Origin: an uncultured Selenomonadales bacterium | GTDB lineage: Bacteria; Bacillota; Negativicutes; Selenomonadales; Selenomonadaceae | Direction of reading: 5' to 3' | Length of the DNA stretch: 7,171 nucleotides | Assembly: GCA_937915725.1 (NCBI GenBank) | Contig: CALGGV010000053.1 | Coordinates: forward strand, 1-7,171 | In this document: piece after piece, positions 1-4,798 of the stretch | Numbering within the stretch: the first letter of the stretch is position 1 | How the letters are laid out: every line of letters begins with the position of its first letter | The notes under the pieces: model-generated | What the model was told of the DNA's origin: nothing | Database searches by the model: none | What the model saw: the letters and a program-made list of their open reading frames with translations, nothing else | Position numbers and translations under genes: made by a program

Positions 1-573
1 ATGCTGTACAATTTTCAGCTGATAAAATATTTGGGCGAAAACGGCGTTGCGGCTTACGGCGTGATTGAATATGTGGGCTTTATATTTGCGGCGATATTTT
101 TTGGCTATGAATTGGGAGTATCGCCGGCGGTAAGTTTCCAATTTGGGGCGAAAGGTTACGACGAACTGAAAAATTTATTGCGCAAAAGTTTAACGCTTGT
201 AGGAATTGCGGGCGTTTCAATGTTTGCCCTCGCGCAGATTTTAGCCGTGCCCTTTGCAAATATTTTTGTCGGCTATGACAGAGAACTTTTTGAGTTGACA
301 GTGCACGCCTTCAGAATACAGGCAGTTTCATTTTTGTTTTTGGGATTTGCAAGTTTCGGCTCGGCGTTTTTTACCGCGCTAAATAACGGCGTTTTGTCGG
401 CGGTAATTTCATTTGTGCGCACATTTATTTTTGAAATTGGTTGCGTACTGTTACTGCCGCTGATTTTCGGCGTGGACGGTATCTGGTATTCAATCATAGC
501 GGCTGAAATGGCGGCTTGTATCGTTACGGCAATAATTTTTGTTAAGTACAGAAAAAAATATCGTTATTTGTAA
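1..573 (+). CDS. MATE-family multidrug/cation antiporter, C-terminal half (5' partial)
   Basis: Probable Na+- or H+-coupled drug/metabolite exporter of the MATE family in the cytoplasmic membrane. The 190 visible residues show about five hydrophobic helices (roughly 16-35, 60-88, 104-127, 130-155 and 160-183) ending in a short basic tail (KYRKKYRYL). This matches the second half of a normal MATE protein of about 450 residues. Typical features are the helix pair around GYELGVSPAVSFQFGAK and the small-residue-rich helices followed by FFTALNNG. The ATG at base 1 is almost certainly internal, because no upstream sequence is visible and half the protein is missing; the real start lies outside the window. 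The substrate cannot be read from the sequence. The last 123 bases are duplicated, with divergence, at 685-798. Family assignment is by overall pattern, not by a signature residue. Confidence 0.75.
   Translation: MLYNFQLIKYLGENGVAAYGVIEYVGFIFAAIFFGYELGVSPAVSFQFGAKGYDELKNLLRKSLTLVGIAGVSMFALAQILAVPFANIFVGYDRELFELTVHAFRIQAVSFLFLGFASFGSAFFTALNNGVLSAVISFVRTFIFEIGCVLLLPLIFGVDGIWYSIIAAEMAACIVTAIIFVKYRKKYRYL
451..573 (+). repeat. Direct repeat partner of 685-798 (MATE gene 3' end)
   Basis: The last 41 codons of the MATE gene are repeated at 685-798 in the same orientation, 111 bases after this copy ends. The longest conserved blocks are around GGTATCTGGTATTCAATCAT and GGCGGCTTGTATCGTTACGG. Divergence of roughly 13 % plus a 9-base gap means the copy is old or came from a paralogue. 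Confidence 0.85.
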
Positions 574-585
574 ATTGCAATACAG

Positions 586-798
586 ATGAAGTGGGAAAAA
601 TGCGTATTTCAAAAAAATAAAAATTTTAAAAACGCAATAAAAAAAAACGGACAAAATGCCCGCGCAATTTTAATGTTAAAAAATTTACTGCCGTTGATTG
701 AAGGTATCTGGTATTCAATCATTGTTGCTGAAGTGGCGGCTTGTATCGTTACGGCGATAATTTTTGTTCGCAACAGAAAAAAATATCGCTATGCATAA
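586..798 (+). pseudogene. Remnant of a second MATE-family gene (3' end only)
   Basis: The open frame encodes 70 residues. Its last ~38 residues repeat the C-terminus of the upstream MATE protein (LLPLI-EGIWYSII-AE-AACIVTAIIFV-RKKYRY). At DNA level 685-798 aligns with 451-573, about 99 of 114 aligned positions identical, with one 9-base in-frame deletion (FGVD reduced to E). Homology may continue weakly back to about 660. The N-terminal ~30 residues are lysine/asparagine-rich, unlike any MATE segment, and the ATG at 586 has no Shine-Dalgarno sequence. I read it as the decayed tail of a tandem MATE paralogue whose front was deleted. A one-helix small protein is possible but unlikely. This remnant fills most of the gap at 574-892. 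Confidence 0.7.
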
Positions 799-846
799 GG
801 CGGGATTTTTAAATTCATAACTCCTAGATTTTTTTTATTAAAGCAG

Positions 847-852
847 TATAAT
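847..852 (+). promoter_or_regulatory. Possible -10 element for the flavin oxidoreductase gene
   Basis: A perfect TATAAT lies 41 bases upstream of the ATG at 893. No convincing -35 is present 16-18 bases upstream (candidates CTAGAT or TAGATT), so the promoter is weak, activator-dependent or spurious. It is the best candidate start of transcription in the gap after the MATE remnant. Confidence 0.35.
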
Positions 853-892
853 TATCAGAAGATGTAAACGCAGTAAAATAGGAGGGCTAACT

Positions 893-1900
893 ATGAAAAA
901 TATTTTTGATGCAATAGAAATGAAAAATTTGAAATTGAAAAATCGGCTGATACGCTCGGCGACGTGGGAAGGAATTGCAAAGTTAGATGGCAGCATTGAC
1001 AATGAAACTTATAAAATTTATTCTGAACTTGCAAAAGGCGGCGTTGGAGCGATTATCACGGGCTTTACCAGCGTTGCGATTGACGATTTTTATTTTGGCG
1101 GAATGATGCGCCTTGCTGACGATAGATTAATTTCTCAATATAAAAAACTTGTCGAAATTGTTCACGCGGAAAATTGTCCGGTAATTGCGCAGTTAGCGTT
1201 GGGCGCGTATTACAGAAAATTTGACGAAATTGATACAAACGAAGTTGAACCCTCTGAAGTTGGAGTTGTGATTCAAAGATTTATTGACGCGGCAAGACGC
1301 GCCGAAATTGCAGGATTTGACGGCGTACAAATTCACGCGGCGCACTTTTTCTTTTTGAGCAAATTTATCAGCCCGCTTTACAATCAGCGCGGCGATAATT
1401 ACGGCGGCAACTCTGAAAAACGTACAAAAATTTTATTTGACATTTTGCGCGGCATTAAAAATAATTGCCCAAAACTTCACGTATCGATAAAAATAAATTG
1501 CAGTGATTTTGCAGGCGGCGGACTTACTGAAGTTGAAAGTTTTGAAATTTGTAAAAATTTGGCGGCAGCGGGAATTGATTCAATCGAAGTTAGCGGCAAT
1601 AAAACTTCAGTTCGTGGAATTAAGGCGGGTGTCAATGAAGGATATTTTTCAGAATTTGCGGCGCGGCTTGCTGAAGAAGTTGAAACTCCTATAATTTGCG
1701 TCGGCGGCTGGCGCAGTAAAAATTTTATGGAAAAAGTTTTGAACGAAACAAAAATTGCGGCGTTGTCAATGTCAAGACCGCTAATTTGCGAGCCGGATTT
1801 TCCAAACAAATTACAGCGCGGCGAATCTGAAATTTCAAAATGTGTATCCTGTAACACTTGCTACACTACGCCCGAACACCGTTGCATTTTAAGAAAATGA
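893..1900 (+). CDS. NADH:flavin oxidoreductase, Old Yellow Enzyme family, divergent short form
   Basis: Probable cytoplasmic FMN-dependent ene-reductase with a TIM-barrel fold; substrate unknown. Start chosen from AGGAGG at 880-885, seven bases before ATG 893. Supporting motifs are the opening (KNLKLKNRLIRSATWEG, ~11-27), GFDGVQIHAAH (141-151, FMN/substrate histidines H148 and H151), the SPLYNQRGDNYGG segment (160-172), and the late barrel strands IICVGGW (267-273) and the phosphate-site region near 290-296. At 335 residues it has only the barrel domain; the FAD/NAD domain of FadH-type enzymes is absent. The C-terminus keeps four cysteines (C317, C320, C323, C331), resembling the Fe-S motif of FadH-like relatives. 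Oddities: the tyrosine normally two residues after the second histidine (Y196 in yeast OYE1) is F153; the usual QLxHxGR is QLALGAYYRKF; and the loop before the HAAH strand is short. The stop codon overlaps the ATG at 1897. Confidence 0.85.
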   Translation: MKNIFDAIEMKNLKLKNRLIRSATWEGIAKLDGSIDNETYKIYSELAKGGVGAIITGFTSVAIDDFYFGGMMRLADDRLISQYKKLVEIVHAENCPVIAQLALGAYYRKFDEIDTNEVEPSEVGVVIQRFIDAARRAEIAGFDGVQIHAAHFFFLSKFISPLYNQRGDNYGGNSEKRTKILFDILRGIKNNCPKLHVSIKINCSDFAGGGLTEVESFEICKNLAAAGIDSIEVSGNKTSVRGIKAGVNEGYFSEFAARLAEEVETPIICVGGWRSKNFMEKVLNETKIAALSMSRPLICEPDFPNKLQRGESEISKCVSCNTCYTTPEHRCILRK

Positions 1901-2005
1901 AAAAAATTTTAGTAAGCCGTCGAAAGGGCGAAACTCAAGCAATTATTTTGAAGGACGACGAATTGGAAAGTTATTTTATTCGCCGCTTTTTGTTTTAAGC
2001 ATTTT
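1897..2005 (+). pseudogene. Decayed 5'-end copy of the RNase E/G gene
   Basis: Bases 1897-1980 match the first 28 codons of the RNase E/G gene at 2056-2139 at 82 of 84 positions (TTA/TTG in codon 5, GAC/GGC in codon 21). The match then loses 16 bases (2140-2155 in the full gene) and resumes at 1981-2005 against 2156-2180, about 21 of 25 identical. The 16-base loss shifts the frame, and the copy ends at TAA 1996-1998 after 33 residues (MKKILVSRRKGETQAIILKD... FIRRFLF). Homology begins exactly at the ATG, and the sequences upstream of the two copies are unrelated. The ATG overlaps the oxidoreductase TGA as ATGA, so the peptide could still be made by translational coupling. Most likely a relic of recombination; a regulatory leader or decoy role is only speculation. 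Confidence 0.85.
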
Positions 2006-2011
2006 AAAAAC

Positions 2012-2040
2012 TTGTCAAAATTTAAAATTGAAATTATACT
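2012..2040 (+). promoter_or_regulatory. Sigma-70-type promoter of the RNase E/G gene
   Basis: TTGTCA at 2012-2017 (-35) is separated by exactly 17 bases from TATACT at 2035-2040 (-10). Both are five of six matches to the consensus. Transcription would start near 2047, giving a leader of only about 9 bases before ATG 2056. The gene is thus transcribed independently of the oxidoreductase, although read-through is also possible because no terminator lies between them. Confidence 0.6.
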
Positions 2041-2046
2041 TTCTGC

Positions 2047-2052
2047 GGTGAT
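2047..2052 (+). promoter_or_regulatory. Unusual ribosome binding site of the RNase E/G gene
   Basis: GGTGAT matches the distal part of the extended Shine-Dalgarno sequence (AAGGAGGTGAT). Its GG lies seven bases before ATG 2056. The site begins about where the predicted transcript starts, so the message would be nearly leaderless. That contrasts with the long regulatory leaders known for enterobacterial RNase E. Confidence 0.45.
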
Positions 2053-2055
2053 ACT

Positions 2056-2180
2056 ATGAAAAAAATTTTGGTAAGCCGTCGAAAGGGCGAAACTCAAGCA
2101 ATTATTTTGAAGGACGGCGAATTGGAAAGTTATTTTATTGAACGTGATAACGAGCCGCCGCGTTTTGTTGGAAGTATTTT
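2056..2180 (+). repeat. Direct repeat partner of 1897-2005 (RNase E/G gene 5' end)
   Basis: This is the intact copy of the repeat that starts at the oxidoreductase stop codon. The two ATGs are 159 bases apart. The near identity over 84 bases against the shorter, gapped tail suggests a fairly recent duplication followed by small deletions in the upstream copy. Confidence 0.85.
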
Positions 2181-3147
2181 TTTAGCACGGGTAGAAAATA
2201 TTTTGCCGGGCATGCAAGCGGCGTTTGTAGATATTGGCAGGGAGCAAAATGCTTTTCTGCAGTACGAAAATAAAAACCTGCGCGACGGACAAAAAATTTT
2301 AGTGCAGATAGCAAAAGACGCTGAACATTACAAAGCGGCGCGTGCAACTTTAAATATTTCGTTGTCGTCGAGAAAAATAATTTTGTTGCCGAATACAGAC
2401 AAAATTAATATTTCAAAAAAAATTTCCGGAAATGAAAAAGTTCGCCTTAAAAATTTGGTAAAAAATTTTCTTCCTGCAAATTGCGGTGTCATCATTCGTA
2501 CGGCGGCTAAAAATTCCACTGAATCTGAATTGGCGGCTGAATTTGAAAAACTCTTCAAACTGTGGCAAGAAATTTTAAGCGTTGCCGAAAAAAAGAAAAA
2601 GCCGTCCCTGATTTACGGAGACAGCGATTTAGTTGCGCGGCTTGTACGTGAAGATTTTTTTGACTGCGAAATTTTTATTACCGATAATTTAAAAGTTTTT
2701 AAGCGCGTTGCAGAATTGACTGGCAAAAGTTCAAAAATTCAATTTTACGACGGCGAAGAACTTTTTAAAAATTTCGGCGTCGATACTGAAATTAAAAGTT
2801 TACAACTAAAAGAATTGGAATTGCCTTCCGGCGGCTTTATAGTCATTGAAAAAACAGAGGCTTTAACCGTTGTTGACGTGAACACCGGAAAATTTTTTGG
2901 CGGAGAAAATCTTTCAGCTACGGTTTATCAAACTAATCTTGAGGCGGCTGAACTTTTGATGAAACAAATTCGCCTTCGCAATATCGGCGGGATTATCATT
3001 GTAGATTTTGTAAATATGAAAGACGACACCAATAAAAAAAATCTACTTGAGCACTTAAGGACACTCGCGCAGATTGACAGGGGCAAAGTTATAATTGTCG
3101 ATATGACGCCGCTTGGACTTGTTGAAATTACAAGAAATCCTTACTAA
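2056..3147 (+). CDS. rng: Ribonuclease E/G family endoribonuclease, C-terminally truncated
   Basis: Member of the RNase E/G family, which cuts single-stranded RNA 5' ends and processes rRNA and mRNA in the cytoplasm. Seen here: N-terminal strand MKKILVSRRKGE, an S1-like RNA-binding region around 36-100 (VGSIFLARVENILPGMQAAF, FVDIG, AFLQ), the RNase H-like middle, and the catalytic block with VVDVN (D274) and IIIVDF (D317). These aspartates are 43 residues apart, as D303 and D346 are in E. coli RNase E, so the metal-binding site is intact. The protein ends at residue 363, right after the conserved GLVEITR. Full-length homologues of about 460-490 residues continue with a CxxC zinc-link and small domain needed for oligomers. 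No reading frame after the stop resembles that part. Its neighbours also differ from the common Bacillota setting next to rplU/rpmA. It may be a degenerate paralogue with the functional copy elsewhere. Confidence 0.85.
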   Translation: MKKILVSRRKGETQAIILKDGELESYFIERDNEPPRFVGSIFLARVENILPGMQAAFVDIGREQNAFLQYENKNLRDGQKILVQIAKDAEHYKAARATLNISLSSRKIILLPNTDKINISKKISGNEKVRLKNLVKNFLPANCGVIIRTAAKNSTESELAAEFEKLFKLWQEILSVAEKKKKPSLIYGDSDLVARLVREDFFDCEIFITDNLKVFKRVAELTGKSSKIQFYDGEELFKNFGVDTEIKSLQLKELELPSGGFIVIEKTEALTVVDVNTGKFFGGENLSATVYQTNLEAAELLMKQIRLRNIGGIIIVDFVNMKDDTNKKNLLEHLRTLAQIDRGKVIIVDMTPLGLVEITRNPY

Positions 3148-3174
3148 AGAAATAATATACTGGTTGTAACTTCA

Positions 3175-3279
3175 GCCCGTCATTGGTTTTTATTTGTGAA
3201 TACGAATTGCGAAAACGTGAGAAAACGCGGCTTGAACCTTTAAATTATTTTTTGTTTGACGCGAAAAACCCTGACGGGC
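3175..3279. repeat. Structured non-coding stretch bounded by an 8-base inverted repeat
   Basis: GCCCGTCA at 3175-3182 and TGACGGGC at 3272-3279 are exact reverse complements around about 90 bases. No credible gene lies inside, though a minus-strand frame happens to run through it. The layout, between the broken end of the RNase gene and a convergent gene, would suit an interspersed palindromic element or small MITE-like relic. No target-site duplication was identified, and the repeat nature cannot be shown from one copy. Confidence 0.35.
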
Positions 3280-3298
3280 GTTAAGCGTCTTTCTTTTG

Positions 3299-3330
3299 AT
3301 ACTTTTCTTTGACAAGACAAAGAAAAGTAT
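3299..3330. repeat. Perfect 13-bp hairpin between convergent genes
   Basis: ATACTTTTCTTTG (3299-3311) and CAAAGAAAAGTAT (3318-3330) are perfectly complementary, with a 6-base loop ACAAGA. It lies 19 bases beyond the stop codon of the minus-strand membrane-protein gene and 151 bases beyond the RNase gene stop. Neither side has a clear terminal U-run, so it is not a textbook intrinsic terminator. It may still act as a bidirectional 3'-end stabiliser or weak terminator, or be a genome-wide palindromic repeat. Confidence 0.6.
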
Positions 3331-3349
3331 ATCTAAATAAAAAATTAAT

Positions 3350-4021
3350 TTACATAAACAGAAATAAAATCGCTCCGCAAAATAAAACAATGCTGAAAGT
3401 ATGAAGTGCATTTTGAACGGCGGCTGAATGTTTGCCAAATAAAACACCGACGGGCGAGCCCAAAAAATGTACAAACAATGACAACGCCAAAAAGAATAAC
3501 GGCTTGTCAAAATTTGCGAAGGCGTAAACCAACATTACAACCGAAATTATAACGCCGAATTTTTCTGCGTGTGACATTTTGCGCGGCTGTTCAGTTTTTT
3601 GCATTTCTGAAACTTTTGGCGAAAAATTTTTTTCTTCCTGTTCCTCTTCCCACTTTTGCAACGCCTTGCTGTGATAAATTGACTTTCGCATTTTTTTTTC
3701 AGTTGAAAAATTTTTTTCTACAGATTTTTCTTCAAAAAAATTGTTATCTGCCTCTTTTAAAATTCGCTCTTCCAATTTTGTTTCCGGTTTTACCTCAACA
3801 TTTGGCGGCACTTCAATTTCTTCAACTGTAATTTTTTCTGCCGTTTCAACCTGTGCGACGGGAATTTTTTCAACTTCGACAGATTTTTCAAGCGTCACAG
3901 TTTTTTGAAAAATTTCTTCTGCAGGTTGTATTTTTTCAACAATTTTTCGCTCCGAAATTTCCTCTTGCAAAGCGTCAGTAAAATTATTGCGCAGGGGAGA
4001 TTTTTTTTTGCGTTTACTCAT
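3350..4021 (-). CDS. K/E-rich protein with C-terminal membrane domain, function unknown
   Basis: I do not recognise the family. The 223-residue protein has two parts. Residues 1-153 are hydrophilic, highly charged and low complexity, beginning MSKRKKKSPLR and continuing with E/K/V-rich stretches; this part is probably disordered or coiled coil. Residues 155-171, 174-196 and 205-223 are hydrophobic, giving two or three membrane segments, with a small loop GSPVGVLFG between the second and third. There is no signal peptide, so the charged part probably faces the cytoplasm. AAGGAA, five bases before the ATG, is a good ribosome binding site. The ATG overlaps the TGA of the upstream amidase gene (ATGA), so the two are translationally coupled and probably work in the same envelope process. 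Two runs of nine A (codons 5-7 and around residues 108-111) could allow slippage. Length and start are well supported; function is open. Confidence 0.7.
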   Translation of the reverse strand: MSKRKKKSPLRNNFTDALQEEISERKIVEKIQPAEEIFQKTVTLEKSVEVEKIPVAQVETAEKITVEEIEVPPNVEVKPETKLEERILKEADNNFFEEKSVEKNFSTEKKMRKSIYHSKALQKWEEEQEEKNFSPKVSEMQKTEQPRKMSHAEKFGVIISVVMLVYAFANFDKPLFFLALSLFVHFLGSPVGVLFGKHSAAVQNALHTFSIVLFCGAILFLFM

Positions 4022-4698
4022 AAGACTTCCTTAATATTTTTAATAAGTTGCGGCAGATATGGATAAAATTTATCGCCGGGACAAGACGTGGCGTTTAAAT
4101 CCCTGTGTCCAAAAATTGTAGTGCAACTCGGCTTAATTCTGTACTTTTTACAAATTGCGGCTGTAAGTTGTTCAAGAGCCATCGTCTGTTCAAACGGCGG
4201 GTAATTTAAATTATAATTTCCGGTCATACAAATTCCGACGGTGTACTTGTTATTTTGGTAGGCGTGCGCTCCAACATATTTAAGCGGGCGCGCCTGTTCA
4301 ATAAAGCCGTCCTTGTGTACCACAAAATGATAACCAATTCCCGCCCAACCGTTTCCTAAATGCATATCGTGAATCGAGGGAACGTCAATATCTACATCTT
4401 TACTCAAGCCCGCGTGATGAATCACAACCGCGCCGGTACTTTCCCTAATATCCATATCATTTGTAAATTCTAAATTCAGCTTGCCAATTTCCAATTCGTC
4501 CAAAGTTTTTAAATCAATAAGCGGCGGCATTTCAAATTCAGGCTTTTTTTCAACTTCCTTATTTTTTTTCTTTTTATCTTTGCGCGCCGCCTCTGCAAAA
4601 TCCGGAAAAAGTCCAAATGTTGCAGTTGCCGCCAAAATTTTTGCTGTCATAGTTATAAAACTTCTTCTATTAAAATTTTTTTCAAAATTATTTTCCAC
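4018..4698 (-). CDS. N-acetylmuramoyl-L-alanine amidase (Amidase_2/PGRP type), probable Tat export
   Basis: Predicted zinc amidase that cuts the bond between N-acetylmuramic acid and the stem peptide of peptidoglycan outside the cytoplasmic membrane. Start set at GTG 4698 (226 residues) because AAGGTGGTG lies six bases upstream; a longer frame from GTG 4710 would begin inside that ribosome binding site. Residues 10-37 form a signal with a twin-arginine motif (NRRSFI, R11-R12), a hydrophobic stretch (ILAATATFGLF) and a possible cleavage site AEA/A near 37. A lysine-rich linker follows. The catalytic domain (~86-226) shows VVIHHAG (H94), GWAGIGYHFVVHKDG, TVGICMTGNY and GHRDLNATSCPGDKF (H198, C206). 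H94, H198 and C206 match the His-His-Cys zinc ligands of T7 lysozyme and PGRPs, with the same 8-residue H-C spacing. It heads a two-gene operon and is divergent from the ABC transporter. Tat export is inferred from the motif only. Confidence 0.9.
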   Translation of the reverse strand: MENNFEKNFNRRSFITMTAKILAATATFGLFPDFAEAARKDKKKKNKEVEKKPEFEMPPLIDLKTLDELEIGKLNLEFTNDMDIRESTGAVVIHHAGLSKDVDIDVPSIHDMHLGNGWAGIGYHFVVHKDGFIEQARPLKYVGAHAYQNNKYTVGICMTGNYNLNYPPFEQTMALEQLTAAICKKYRIKPSCTTIFGHRDLNATSCPGDKFYPYLPQLIKNIKEVL

Positions 4699-4704
4699 GT
4701 GATA

Positions 4705-4713
4705 CACCACCTT
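4705..4713 (-). promoter_or_regulatory. Shine-Dalgarno site fixing the amidase start
   Basis: Read on the minus strand this is AAGGTGGTG, close to the extended consensus AAGGAGGTG, six bases before the GTG at 4698. It overlaps the in-frame GTG codons at 4710 and 4707, which makes those poor start choices. Confidence 0.7.
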
Positions 4714-4719
4714 TTCAGA

Positions 4720-4748
4720 ATTATATCAGAATTCAAAACTGAATACAA
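4720..4748 (-). promoter_or_regulatory. Promoter of the amidase/membrane-protein operon
   Basis: On the minus strand TTGTAT (4748-4743) is followed after 17 bases by a perfect TATAAT (4725-4720). The -35 is only half consensus. The predicted start lies near 4713, so the leader is about 15 bases. It abuts the -35 of the divergent ABC-transporter promoter. Confidence 0.6.
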
Positions 4749-4777
4749 TCGACTAAACAAAAAACCCGTGCTATAAT
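4749..4777 (+). promoter_or_regulatory. Promoter of the SbmA/YddA-like ABC transporter gene
   Basis: TCGACT (4749-4754, four of six matches) and a perfect TATAAT (4772-4777) are 17 bases apart. TG at 4769-4770 makes the -10 an extended TGnTATAAT. The -35 begins one base after the -35 of the minus-strand amidase promoter, so polymerase binding on one side should hinder the other. Confidence 0.6.
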
Positions 4778-4784
4778 TTTTTAT

Positions 4785-4790
4785 GGGAGG
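4785..4790 (+). promoter_or_regulatory. Shine-Dalgarno site supporting a TTG start
   Basis: GGGAGG lies eight bases before TTG 4799. The only nearby ATG (4783) overlaps this site and is out of frame, so TTG is the supported start of the transporter gene. Confidence 0.65.
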
Positions 4791-4798
4791 TTTTAATT

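Noticed and set aside
586..798. A genuine 70-residue small membrane protein
   Set aside because: No Shine-Dalgarno sequence, and its only recognisable part is a copy of the MATE C-terminus, so a remnant is the simpler reading.
821..884. CTCCTA (821-826) pairing with TAGGAG (879-884) as an anti-Shine-Dalgarno switch
   Set aside because: Only six base pairs, and the left half lies upstream of the likely -10 at 847-852, so it would not be in the transcript.
1477..1857. Minus-strand 126-codon frame in the oxidoreductase
   Set aside because: Antisense shadow of a well-conserved coding region, with no ribosome binding site or recognisable domain.
3299..3330. Hairpin as a standard intrinsic terminator
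   Set aside because: The stem is AT-rich and no run of T follows it on either strand, so it is listed as a hairpin/repeat instead.
3190..3510. Minus-strand frame of 106 codons across the intergenic block
   Set aside because: It overlaps the 3' end of the membrane-protein gene in another frame, has a low-complexity F/C/R-rich composition, and starts inside that gene.
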